DNA of 64,000 nucleotides from Anaerobacillus alkalidiazotrophicus (GTDB lineage Bacteria; Bacillota; Bacilli; Bacillales_H; Anaerobacillaceae): contig NZ_MLQS01000014.1 in NCBI RefSeq assembly GCF_001866055.1, forward strand, positions 62,001 to 126,000, given 5' to 3'. The position numbers and the translations under genes are program-made. This document shows positions 35,095-43,739 of the stretch, piece by piece. The number at the start of each line of letters is the position of its first letter. The first letter of the stretch is position 1. The notes under the pieces are model-generated. The model saw only the letters and a list, made by a program, of their open reading frames with translations. It did no database searches and was not told where the DNA came from.

Positions 35095-36339
35095 TTACTC
35101 TTCTGTTGGCTCGTAAGGTTCAATTTCCTTAAAAATACATGTTTTTGTGACGTCAATTTTTGGGCGGAAATTTTCAAATGCAGCTATTGGATGTACGTCT
35201 AACATATTTAATGAATATAATATTTCCTTGTCTACTTTAAGACTATAAATATATTGATCATCAACATGTCCGGTTGCTTTATTTTGAATTTGTGTATAGC
35301 CAGAAATGATGATTGTTTCACAAGTTGGTAGTAGTGAAAATACATAAGAGCATAAATATAGTGCAGTCCCACCAATCATAATTGCATAATGTTCACGCAT
35401 TTCCCTTTGAGATTTTTTTTGTACTTTTAGTTTTCCAGACTTTAATATGGATGCTTTTGTTAATGGAATTTCTTCCATGGTTGGTAAATCAACATCAATG
35501 CAAGCGGTGATACTAGATAATATATCAAATGAAACATTGGTATCGAGAGGGAAATCTAGTTCTGCTAGAAAAATTTCAAGCCAAAGCTTCATGTTATTAG
35601 CATCACCATTAATAACTTTTTCTACTTGTGATAAACGGTGAATTTTTTCTTCTTCATATTCTTCTTTTGCTTGGTTATACTGCTTCATTTCAATATTAAA
35701 TTGAGCAGAAGCCTCTATTTGAATTTTTCCCAGAAATTTTTTGCGATTTGTTGGTATAATTAAGCTTAACTTCTCAAGAAAATTTAAATTTTCTTCAAAT
35801 TCAGCCTTTAATTCTTCAAAAATTTCTTCTTGGTTTGGTAGTAGTACGTGTAAGGAGATAGTTTCTATTGCTAAATCTCTTAGTTGTTCGGGAGAGCGTT
35901 TTGGTAGGATTTCTTTATGAAGTTGTAGTAATTTTGTCGTCTGCTCATTGATTTCTTGTTCTTTCTGTTCATAAAGTTTTTGAATATCATCGCGAAATTC
36001 CCGTTTAATTTCCTGTTCAATAGTTGCAGGAACTCTCTGATCATCTTCGTCAACAAAAACTAAGGAATAGGATTGTTTGTCATATTTTAAAGAGACTGTT
36101 TTAGGCATGTTTTTTACGTCTGTTTGATACCAAGTGTTTGAGGGACGTCCAGTTGATTTGTTTAACTTTGTGCGATAAGACAATCCACTACCTGGAATTC
36201 CTACATTACCATATAATCCACGGCGTCCAACCGTCACAGAAGCCCCTTTCCTACCAATTGAGGTACTTACACCTCGTTTACTAATATTTAAACGTAATCC
36301 CGGTGCTACTTTTACTCGTTTTTGAAATCGAAAACTCAT
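35095..36339 (-). CDS. DUF4236 domain protein with coiled-coil extension
   Basis: About 414 residues. The first ~55 residues are the DUF4236 module (FRFQKRVKVAPGLRLNISKR, GASVTVGRRGLYGNVGIPG, SGLSYRT). A long charged helical middle (about residues 105-230) and a C-terminal region follow. DUF4236 proteins are widespread and often accessory; no function is known. The start at 36339 fits AGGAG on the minus strand; a GTG at 36348 overlaps that site. There are no membrane helices. Confidence 0.8.
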   Translation of the reverse strand: MSFRFQKRVKVAPGLRLNISKRGVSTSIGRKGASVTVGRRGLYGNVGIPGSGLSYRTKLNKSTGRPSNTWYQTDVKNMPKTVSLKYDKQSYSLVFVDEDDQRVPATIEQEIKREFRDDIQKLYEQKEQEINEQTTKLLQLHKEILPKRSPEQLRDLAIETISLHVLLPNQEEIFEELKAEFEENLNFLEKLSLIIPTNRKKFLGKIQIEASAQFNIEMKQYNQAKEEYEEEKIHRLSQVEKVINGDANNMKLWLEIFLAELDFPLDTNVSFDILSSITACIDVDLPTMEEIPLTKASILKSGKLKVQKKSQREMREHYAIMIGGTALYLCSYVFSLLPTCETIIISGYTQIQNKATGHVDDQYIYSLKVDKEILYSLNMLDVHPIAAFENFRPKIDVTKTCIFKEIEPYEPTEE

Positions 36340-36465
36340 GCAAAACACTCCTATAATACGTTATATACTTACTATCGTACTAAAAATTCACATAATATTA
36401 AAGGGAGTTTTCACAAATTATTCAAAAATATTATTTCGCTCGTTTATATGATAAATAAAAAAGGC

Positions 36466-36488
36466 TAAAATTTATTAATAGCCTTTTC
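36466..36488. terminator. Intrinsic terminator (both strands)
   Basis: AAAAAAGGCT...AGCCTTTTCT. On the minus strand it has a TTTTTT tail and would end transcripts from the namA remnant. A short family A repeat starts 11 nt away. Confidence 0.7.
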
Positions 36489-36498
36489 TAAGATGGTA

Positions 36499-36556
36499 AG
36501 AAAGTATAATTCCTTACTTGGAAAATGTCTAGCTACAGCGCCTTGCGCTTTTCTTG
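36499..36556 (+). repeat. Repeat family A, short copy 4 (58 bp)
   Basis: Left end AAGTATAATTCCTTACTTGG and right end AGCGCCTTGCGCTTTTCTTG are joined with the interior missing. Confidence 0.7.
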
Positions 36557-36601
36557 TTTTATGAAGATATATATTTAGTTAATACGTATTATTGTTGTCT
36601 A

Positions 36602-36964
<363 letters not shown>

Positions 36965-36996
36965 TTACCTCTAATAAATTCCTGTCTTTAAATATA

Positions 36997-37024
36997 TAAA
37001 AAAGAAGGCTTAATCGCCTTCAAA
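36997..37024 (-). terminator. Terminator of cbpB
   Basis: On the minus strand GAAGGC GATTAA GCCTTC is followed by TTTTTT. Confidence 0.85.
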
Positions 37025-37037
37025 AAATTTTTGTAGA

Positions 37038-37493
37038 TTAATCTAAAGATTTTCTTTGAAATAACTCTTGATTTAAATAAACAAGTAAAGAGCGTCTCGT
37101 TAAAATCCCTTTAAGAGAGTCGTTAGAGTCTGTCATACAAATAAATGGATTGTTTATCGAGAGAGCAAGTGCCTTTGCAAATGTGTCTTTCATTTCCATA
37201 GTGGCTATTTTTAATTCCATAACGTCAGATACTTTAAAGTCATGGAGGCGGTCTAGTTCAATTCGCTCTAGCCCAAGAATGGAATCTAAAATGAGTGCTT
37301 TACTAATAACGCCGTTAAGTTTTGAATCTTTGTCTAATACAGGAATGGCGGTGTAACCAGATTTAACTAGGACTAATAGTGCATGCTCTAAGCTATTGTT
37401 TAAATGAACATGTGCTACTTTTTCGATAGGAATGATTAAACTCTTTATAGTTTCATCCAAAAACGTACAATTTTTTAAATCTTCTCTTTTCAT
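37038..37493 (-). CDS. cbpB: Cyclic-di-AMP-binding CBS protein (CbpB/DarB, YkuL)
   Basis: A 151-residue protein of two CBS motifs (about residues 16-75 and 85-145: GYTAIPVLDKDSKLNGVIS and NPFICMTDSNDSLKGILTRR). The size and sequence fit YkuL/DarB, which binds c-di-AMP and, in its apo form, stimulates Rel and pyruvate carboxylase in B. subtilis. It is monocistronic with its own terminator. Confidence 0.85.
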   Translation of the reverse strand: MKREDLKNCTFLDETIKSLIIPIEKVAHVHLNNSLEHALLVLVKSGYTAIPVLDKDSKLNGVISKALILDSILGLERIELDRLHDFKVSDVMELKIATMEMKDTFAKALALSINNPFICMTDSNDSLKGILTRRSLLVYLNQELFQRKSLD

Positions 37494-37710
37494 AAGTTAT
37501 CACGATCTTTTCGTCTAGAATTGTTAGAGTGTTGTATTTTTACTAAAAAAGTAGGCACGCACTCTAAGTCTATACTAGAAGTGAATAAAATTTTTGTCAA
37601 CCTTAATTTGGAAGCGTATTCTTCGTGGTTTTCGGAAATTAAAATAGTAACTCATATTTTTACTAAGGTTTGGGCATACTACTAAAAAACTATTTAGTGG
37701 AGTGACTAAC

Positions 37711-37989
37711 ATGCATACAAAGAATACTGTGAAATATGTTTGTGAAAAGTATCCCTCAGGTAATACTTATTATTTTAAACAAGAAATTATTACTCATGAC
37801 TGTTGGGATAACCTAGACTCGTTAGCATGGTCAGCGCCGAGGCCAATCTCTAAAGCTACATACTTGAAGCAAAAAAAAGCAGGGTATAAAACTGAAATGA
37901 AATTTATTAATAAATTACCAGCAAAAGTTTATCAGCTTAAAAATAAAAGCCCTCATCAAGGGCAGTGTTTAGTATATGGAGAGAAGTGA
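37711..37989 (+). CDS. Small protein of unknown function
   Basis: A 92-residue basic protein with several aromatic residues (YPSGNTYYFKQEI, ITHDCWDNLDSLAWSAPRPI). A GTGGAG site precedes the ATG at 37711; a GTG at 37702 is an alternative. There is no signal peptide or known domain. It lies in a decayed region and could be accessory. Confidence 0.55.
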   Translation: MHTKNTVKYVCEKYPSGNTYYFKQEIITHDCWDNLDSLAWSAPRPISKATYLKQKKAGYKTEMKFINKLPAKVYQLKNKSPHQGQCLVYGEK

Positions 37990-37996
37990 TTTAATT

Positions 37997-38685
37997 TTAA
38001 TTTAGAAAATAAGCCATGTATATTTCGTCTTGGAATTGATTGTTAATACATAATTGATCATTTTAATCCCCTCAATAACAAATCCATATTTTTTATATAA
38101 CTTTTTTCGCAATTACATTCTCGAAAAAAACAGTTAAGACAACTTTATGAACTTTGTGCTGTTTTGCCTACTCCAAAGTGTATTCCATTTACTATCAATA
38201 CCTTTTCCTTGACCTTCGTTTGAAAGCCATGTTCGAAAAACAGCAACATGTCGTTTCATTTCTAAGTCTCCACGAATAGACGTGCTATGCCAATAACGTC
38301 ACGTTCTAATTAATGACGATATCCATATTTTCATATTTATCCCACTCTTAAGGGGTAGTAAGACCCCAACCTCAAAACATAAGAAAATCGAGAAGTTTAG
38401 GTGGGGGATTAACTGCCCCTAAAGGTCCGATATAGAATAACTAACAATCAGTGGGGATGAAGGAAAACCCCCACTGATTGAAGTTCAGCTTTATACATTT
38501 CATTAATAAAATCTATTTCTGCGTTTGTTGTTCTAACTGTTTCTTTTTGAATAAACTTCCCTTCAGAGACGATCTCTTTAGCCTTGGCAATAATGTTTGC
38601 TGCATCTGAAATTCTGCAGGGCGAATTAATACGTTTAAATTATTTTTAGTTTTAAAGGATGAAGTAATTCAGTAGCTATTTTCAT
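37997..38685 (-). pseudogene. GNAT acetyltransferase gene split by repeat B and frameshifts
   Basis: Minus-strand fragments read in order as a GNAT protein: VLIRPAE, DAANIIAKAKEIVSEGKFIQ, KETVRTTNAEIDFINEMY, then (after the 149-bp repeat) KYENMDIVIN, RHVAVFRTWLSNEGQGKG, KVVLTVFFENVIAKK, YGFVIEG-like, and QDEIYMAYF-LN-stop. Family B copy 3 lies between 38341 and 38489. Additional single-base frameshifts (for example near 38618 and 38090) show that the gene is dead. It resembles B. subtilis-type N-acetyltransferases that act on small substrates. Confidence 0.85.
38341..38489 (+). repeat. Repeat family B, copy 3 inserted in a GNAT gene (149 bp)
   Basis: The element CCCACTCTTAAGGGG...GATTGAAGTTCAGC is flanked by exact TTTAT direct repeats at 38336-38340 and 38490-38494. 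Removing the element and one TTTAT joins two halves of an open GNAT reading frame (NEMY|KYENMD). Compared with the 204-bp copy at 62096 it lacks the second hairpin, apparently lost between two AACTAA direct repeats. Confidence 0.93.
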
Positions 38686-38694
38686 TTCATTTAT

Positions 38695-39495
38695 TTACTC
38701 TTGCCAAAAGTAATCTGGTTTTTTTTCTATTTTAGTTTCTAAAAGGTGAGAGGCAGGAACAATTTTTATATTATCACTGACATTTTTTATAGCTTCCTTT
38801 ACACCTTTTACTGTTGCGTCGCCTTTAATACCAACATGGCCGATACCGATTGCTTGACCATTTTTTTCTGCAACTTTAATTAGTTTTTGCATTTGTTTAT
38901 ACACATGTCCGCTAGAAGAACGGGTATCATCTAAAAAAATATCACGTCTTGCCCATGGAACGCCTAGTTCCTCAGCGAGTTGTGGAATTACTGATTTAGG
39001 ATTCGTACCACTGTCAATAAAATATAAATGATGTTCTTTTGCTGTCTCCATAATTATACGCATGATGTTTTCATCTTCTACAATTAATGAACCCATATGG
39101 TTATTTATCCCTTTAGCATGGGGAACACTTTCTATTGCTTCAACGACACGATTTTTCACTTCTTCTAAAGAAAGGTCTTTCGTAATCGGTTTTGGTCCTA
39201 GCCATGAAGCCTTACCCTTTTTGGGTTGGAGCGGTAGATGGATCATTACTTCTAAGCCTAAATCGTGTGCTAACTCCGCTTGTAGCTTTGATTGGTCTAA
39301 AAAAGGCATGATTGCTACTGTAATAGGAATTTCTGAGTCGAAAAAATCTTTTACTCCTTTAACATTTCCGCCAAAATCATCAATAATAATCGCTACTTTC
39401 ACTTCCTCACTAATATTTTCAGCAAAAGTGGTTGTTATTGGAAAAAACATTGAATATGTAATAAGAAGCAGTATTGCAATTTTTTTTAAGTTCAT
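38695..39495 (-). CDS. Divergent polysaccharide deacetylase family protein (YibQ-like)
   Basis: About 266 residues with a signal peptide (residues 1-25, LKKIAILLLITYSMFFPI). The mature domain is the COG2861 deacetylase-like fold: VAIIIDDFGGN with the metal-type aspartates, MIHLPLQP, GINNHMGS and FIDSGTNP. Its function in Gram-positives is unclear. The start at 39495 has GGGGGCG upstream on the minus strand; the longer ORF from 39543 would mask the signal. Confidence 0.82.
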   Translation of the reverse strand: MNLKKIAILLLITYSMFFPITTTFAENISEEVKVAIIIDDFGGNVKGVKDFFDSEIPITVAIMPFLDQSKLQAELAHDLGLEVMIHLPLQPKKGKASWLGPKPITKDLSLEEVKNRVVEAIESVPHAKGINNHMGSLIVEDENIMRIIMETAKEHHLYFIDSGTNPKSVIPQLAEELGVPWARRDIFLDDTRSSSGHVYKQMQKLIKVAEKNGQAIGIGHVGIKGDATVKGVKEAIKNVSDNIKIVPASHLLETKIEKKPDYFWQE

Positions 39496-39566
39496 AATTT
39501 CGCCCCCGTTAATATTTCTCTTAAATAATTTAACCAATTCCAATCTTTTTTATTGTAAAAATAGTA

Positions 39567-39597
39567 AAAGCGATCTAAAGTTAGATCGCTTTTACGT
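39567..39597. terminator. Hairpin upstream of the YibQ-like gene
   Basis: AAAAGCGATCTAA AG TTAGATCGCTTTT, a perfect inverted repeat with A/T flanks. It probably ends minus-strand transcripts arriving from tnrA. Confidence 0.7.
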
Positions 39598-39635
39598 TCA
39601 GCCTATTCTTAAATGTAGGATTAAGTAATAAAACT

Positions 39636-39680
39636 TTCAATCAGTGCAGGACGAGGAAAACCCCACTGATTGAAAGTTTT
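39636..39680. repeat. Family B right-arm hairpin at the 3' end of tnrA
   Basis: AAAACTTTCAATCAGTG and CACTGATTGAAAGTTTT form a 17-bp stem with a loop related to the third hairpin of family B (GGACGAGGAAAACCCC). It touches the tnrA stop codon and could act as its terminator. Confidence 0.65.
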
Positions 39681-39993
39681 ATTTTCTTAAGTTAAATGCA
39701 GCATTTAATTGACCACGAAGCATTCTTTCTCGAAGTTCTTCTTGTCGAAGTTTCTTTTGTTCCATTTTTCTTATTTCAAATGTTTGTAAACCATCCTCCA
39801 TCTTATTTGCAATATCTACCAATCGCTCCACGTCTGTAAAGGAAAACTTACGAGTTCCGCCTTTTGAACGATCTGGAAAAATTAACTTCCGCTCCTCGTA
39901 GTAGCGAATTTGTCTTTCTGATAAACCCGTTAATTCACTCACTACCCCAATTGTTATCACTTTTTTATCTTTATAGGACGACAAGTTTACCAA
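39679..39993 (-). CDS. tnrA: Nitrogen regulator TnrA
   Basis: MerR-family regulator of 104 residues. The HTH is [20 protein letters not shown] with the wing [19 protein letters not shown]. The C-terminal [11 protein letters not shown] is the conserved tail by which feedback-inhibited glutamine synthetase captures TnrA, and distinguishes it from GlnR. It is not linked to glnA, as expected for tnrA. A weak TnrA-like palindrome (TGTTAGATAATCTATCA) lies upstream near 40058. Confidence 0.88.
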   Translation of the reverse strand: MVNLSSYKDKKVITIGVVSELTGLSERQIRYYEERKLIFPDRSKGGTRKFSFTDVERLVDIANKMEDGLQTFEIRKMEQKKLRQEELRERMLRGQLNAAFNLRK

Positions 39994-40248
39994 CTCCTGT
40001 CTGTTACTTTTTATGATAAGTTTACTATAGCATTATTTACAGATTATTTTTAAAATTTGTTAGATAATCTATCAAAGAAACGTTTGTTCGTGTTAGGGTT
40101 TCTCGAAATATTTCAACACTTATGTTAATTTGGCTACCACTATTTTTGTGAATACTGTTGCTTCAAAGTGTGTCTAGTGATAAAATTTAAAATTATTAAT
40201 TAATTTCATGGTCCTGAAAAAATTACAATTAGAGGTGAATACGTAATT

Positions 40249-41619
40249 ATGAAGGTTTGTAAGTTTGGTGGAACATCTTTAGCTAGTGCAGAACAAATGA
40301 AAAAAGTGGCAAACATTGTTAGAGCAGATATAGAAAGGAAAATTGTTGTTGTTTCAGCACCAGGAAAACGTTTTAAAGAAGATACTAAGGTTACTGATTT
40401 ATTAATTTCATTAGCCGATACGGTCTTAACAAATGGTGATGTAGAAGAAGCTTTACGCCTAGTTGTTAGTCGATATGAACAAATCGCTAACGAATTAAAT
40501 TTACCACAGCAAGTTGTTACGATCATTAAGGATGATCTACAATCTAGAATTCAAGCGAAAGAAGAAGGAGACAAAGAGTTTGTAGACTTAATGAAAGCAA
40601 GTGGGGAAGACAATTGCGCTAAACTATTTGCATCATATTTACAGTCATTAGGTGTTGATGCACATTATGTTGATCCTAAAGAAGCTGGATTATTAGTAAG
40701 TAAAGAGTATGGTAATGCGCAAGTCTTACCAGAAGCTTATGATAATTTAATGGAACTAAGAAACAAGGAAGGTATTTTAGTATTCCCTGGCTTTTTTGGT
40801 TATACTCACGAGGGAACTCTTGTAACATTTCCAAGAGGTGGGTCTGACATCACGGGATCTATTGTTGCAGCTGGGGTTAAAGCTGAGCTATATGAAAACT
40901 TTACTGATGTTGATTCAGTTTATGCAGCTAATCCTAATGTAGTAAAGAATCCTGTTGAAATTAAAGAATTAACGTATCGTGAAATGCGTGAACTTTCATA
41001 TGCTGGTTTTTCAGTGTTTCATGATGAAGCATTAATACCAGCATTTAAAAAAGGTATACCAGTGTGTATTAAAAATACAAATAATCCTTCCGCTAAAGGA
41101 ACGATGATCGTTAGTGAGCGTAATTATATGGTTAATCCAGTTGTAGGTATTGCAAGTGATTCTGGATTTAGCACAATTTATGTTCGTAAATATTTAATGA
41201 ACCGTGAAGTTGGGTTTGGTCGACATCTGTTACAAATTTTAGAAGATGAAGGACTCTCATATGAACATATGCCATCTGGTATTGATGATACGTCCATTAT
41301 ACTTAGAGGCTCTCAACTGACACCAGAAATCGAAGAAAGAATTGTTAAAAGAATTGAGACTGAGCTACATGTTGATGATGTTCATGTAGAGCATGATTTC
41401 GCTATGGTAATGATAGTTGGTGAAGGTATGAGAAAAATGGTGGGTCTAACATCTAAAGCTACAACAGGTTTAGCTAGAGCAGGCGTAAATATTCATATGA
41501 TTAACCAAGGATCTTCTGAAGTCAGTCTTGTATTCGGAGTAAAGTCGGTCGACGCAGATAAAGCTGTTAGTGAATTATATCTTGACTTCTTTTCAGACGT
41601 AAAAAGTCCAGTTCTTTAA
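40249..41619 (+). CDS. Aspartate kinase (YclM/class III type)
   Basis: Aspartokinase of 456 residues, the first step of the aspartate amino-acid pathway. The N-terminal kinase motif is VCKFGGTSLAS; the substrate region includes FPRGGSDITGS and YTDVDS-like (ENFTDVDSVYAANP). Two C-terminal ACT domains carry allosteric control. The N-terminal sequence and length fit the YclM/ThrD isozyme rather than DapG or LysC. No lysine riboswitch precedes it. Confidence 0.9.
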   Translation: MKVCKFGGTSLASAEQMKKVANIVRADIERKIVVVSAPGKRFKEDTKVTDLLISLADTVLTNGDVEEALRLVVSRYEQIANELNLPQQVVTIIKDDLQSRIQAKEEGDKEFVDLMKASGEDNCAKLFASYLQSLGVDAHYVDPKEAGLLVSKEYGNAQVLPEAYDNLMELRNKEGILVFPGFFGYTHEGTLVTFPRGGSDITGSIVAAGVKAELYENFTDVDSVYAANPNVVKNPVEIKELTYREMRELSYAGFSVFHDEALIPAFKKGIPVCIKNTNNPSAKGTMIVSERNYMVNPVVGIASDSGFSTIYVRKYLMNREVGFGRHLLQILEDEGLSYEHMPSGIDDTSIILRGSQLTPEIEERIVKRIETELHVDDVHVEHDFAMVMIVGEGMRKMVGLTSKATTGLARAGVNIHMINQGSSEVSLVFGVKSVDADKAVSELYLDFFSDVKSPVL

Positions 41620-41634
41620 AGAACTGGTTTTTTT
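41607..41634 (+). terminator. Intrinsic terminator of aspartokinase
   Basis: CCAGTTCTTTAAAGAACTGG followed by TTTTTTT; the stem overlaps the stop codon. Confidence 0.9.
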
Positions 41635-41685
41635 ACTTCAATTTAAAAATAGAATAAATTAGTGATAACGACCTCGAATTACAAC

Positions 41686-42519
41686 CTACTGAGATTTTCC
41701 TTTTTCATTGGATAAATTTATTATTAACTGTTTTAACTCTCTTACTTCATTTTTTAATTCTGCTATTTGATCTGGTTCTTCCTCAGTATTAGCAGAGTCA
41801 GCTTTTTCCACATTACTTACAATGACACCGATAAATAAGTTGAAAATTACGAAAGTACCAATGAGTACGAAGGAGACAAAATAAATCCACGACCAAGGTA
41901 ATTCATTGAAAATCGGCCACATGACTCCACTTGCCCATGACTCAAGAGTGACAACTTGAAATAATGTTAGTAAGGAAAGTTGAAGAGAACCAAAATATTC
42001 CGGTGCAACATCTGCAAAAAGCATCGTTCCAGTTACGGCAAAAATATAAAAGATAATGCTCATTAACAGCATAATATTCCCAAGTGCCGGTATTGTTAAT
42101 AATAATGCGTCCACTAATTTTCGAAGGGAAGGTACTACAGAAATGGCCCTGAACACTCGAAGTACACGTAAAATGCGTAATACAGTAATAAAGTGAGCAC
42201 CAACAAAAATGTGTCCAGCTGCTACAATGATAAAATCAAACCAATTCCAACTGCTTCTGAAAAAATGACTAAGCTTTTTTTCTGCCATGATTCTTAATAT
42301 GATTTCAAATGTAAAAATCCAAAGCAATACTTTATCTATCGTATTAAAAAGTACTTTATTAGATTTATAAATTGAAGGATATGTCTCCAAGCCAACAATA
42401 ACCGCATTAATCATAATTAATGTGAGGATTGCTCCTGTGAAATATTTATGGTTTACAAGATTGCTAATTTTTTGTTGTATATTGGGTTGTTTTTGTTCAT
42501 TTGTCATCAGTTGTGACAT
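41686..42519 (-). CDS. Voltage-gated sodium channel (NaChBac family)
   Basis: A six-helix ion channel of 277 residues. The S4 sensor has four arginines at three-residue spacing (R115, R118, R121, R124: RILRVLRVFR). The selectivity filter TLESWAS (residues 191-197) is that of Bacillus halodurans NaChBac. A C-terminal coiled coil (about residues 253-270) should drive tetramerisation. In alkaliphiles such channels feed sodium for motility and pH homeostasis. A GGAGG site precedes the ATG. Confidence 0.95.
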   Translation of the reverse strand: MSQLMTNEQKQPNIQQKISNLVNHKYFTGAILTLIMINAVIVGLETYPSIYKSNKVLFNTIDKVLLWIFTFEIILRIMAEKKLSHFFRSSWNWFDFIIVAAGHIFVGAHFITVLRILRVLRVFRAISVVPSLRKLVDALLLTIPALGNIMLLMSIIFYIFAVTGTMLFADVAPEYFGSLQLSLLTLFQVVTLESWASGVMWPIFNELPWSWIYFVSFVLIGTFVIFNLFIGVIVSNVEKADSANTEEEPDQIAELKNEVRELKQLIINLSNEKGKSQ

Positions 42520-42763
42520 CTTTTTCCTCCAATCTTGATGAAAGTTGAAGCACCACTTTTTATTCTACTAAATTTTATTGGTAGATGGAATAATTTTTGA
42601 GAGTTTTACAGATTTTCTAGCTGTTGTCATTAAATCTCAATTTAGAAAGTTATCTCGTCGTTGTTCATCAAGGAGCAGAGAAACGTTATATTTAAGCAAA
42701 ATAAAAAGCGGAAGAGCATTTAGGGTGGATGATAGGAAAAAGCTGCAAGTTTGTATACAAAAA

Positions 42764-42792
42764 AAGCTGAGTTAACCTCAGCTCTTTTTTAT
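42764..42792. terminator. Bidirectional terminator
   Basis: AGCTGAG TTAAC CTCAGCT with A and T tracts on the two sides. On the minus strand it ends the proBA/proC region; on the plus strand a family A copy starts 3 nt after its T tract. The 200 nt between it and the channel gene show no supported gene. Confidence 0.8.
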
Positions 42793-42794
42793 AA

Positions 42795-42856
42795 CCAGAA
42801 TTTATAAATTTCTAACTTAGGAACTGTCTATCTCCAGGCGCCTTACACTTTTCTAG
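42795..42856 (+). repeat. Repeat family A, short copy 5 (62 bp)
   Basis: Left end CCAGAATTTATAAATTTCT and AACTTAGGAACTGTCTA are joined to the right end GGCGCCTTACACTTTTCT with the interior missing. Confidence 0.75.
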
Positions 42857-42868
42857 ATATTATTAATA

Positions 42869-43693
42869 TTAAGAATAAAGTTTCCCAAGTTCTGTTGAAC
42901 GTTCAACAGCTCTCTTAATACATTCTACCATTGCATCTTGAATTTGGTAGCTCTCCAAAGCTTTAAAGCCTGCTTCTGTAGTGCCGCCTGGACTCATTAC
43001 TTGTTGATAAAGAGTTTTGGAAGGGAGATCTGTTGCTTTTATTCTTTCTGCTGTACCGATAAGTACTTGTGCAATAAGGTGCTTAGCTAAATCTTTATCT
43101 AATCCGACTTCACTTGCTCCTTTTTCCATCGCTTCAATTATATAATAAATATAAGCTGGACCTGACCCTGATAAACCAGTTATGGCATCCTGTTTTTCTT
43201 CTTCAACAACAACAACTTCACCGATCGCTTCAAATAATTTTTCTGCCACAGTTAGATGTTCACGGGTAGCAAATTCTCCGGAAGAAATGGCAGTTATAGA
43301 GGCACCAATAGCTGCAGAAGTATTTGGCATCGTCCTAATTATTGGAGCGTTGTGATCAATAAGTTTAGAAATATATGTTGTTGACACTCCAGCTAATACC
43401 GAGATGAACAATTGATTCTTTGATGTGTACGACTTTATATTTTCAATAGTTTCTGCGATATCTTTTGGTTTAATAGCAAAAATAATGATATCCATATTTG
43501 GAATTACTTCTTTAGAATTTTTAAACGTTTGTACTTGATAGTTTTCTTCTAAAAAGTTTAATCTTTCCGTGTTTTGTTTATTTGTTACGTAAATTTGTTC
43601 TGGTCGTAATAATTTTTTTGCTACAATACCAGAAATCATCGCTTCAGCCATACTACCGGCACCGATAAAGGCAATCTTTTTATCTGTTAACAT
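42869..43693 (-). CDS. proC: Pyrroline-5-carboxylate reductase
   Basis: Last step of proline synthesis, NAD(P)H-dependent. The N-terminal Rossmann motif is IAFIGAGSMAEAMISG; the C-terminal SGSGPAYIYYIIEAM and QVMSPGGTTEAGF are the family signature. The start at 43693 has GGAGAG upstream; the longer ORF (to 43759) overlaps proA. At 274 residues it is full length and 46 nt downstream of proA, so it forms part of a proBAC operon. Confidence 0.95.
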   Translation of the reverse strand: MLTDKKIAFIGAGSMAEAMISGIVAKKLLRPEQIYVTNKQNTERLNFLEENYQVQTFKNSKEVIPNMDIIIFAIKPKDIAETIENIKSYTSKNQLFISVLAGVSTTYISKLIDHNAPIIRTMPNTSAAIGASITAISSGEFATREHLTVAEKLFEAIGEVVVVEEEKQDAITGLSGSGPAYIYYIIEAMEKGASEVGLDKDLAKHLIAQVLIGTAERIKATDLPSKTLYQQVMSPGGTTEAGFKALESYQIQDAMVECIKRAVERSTELGKLYS

Positions 43694-43739
43694 CTGATCT
43701 CTCTCCTTCGTCTTTACCTCTTTACCATTCTGCTTTTCT

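Noticed and set aside
42578..42775. 65-codon ORF between the sodium channel and proC
   Set aside because: No ribosome binding site, unusual composition, and its end overlaps a terminator.
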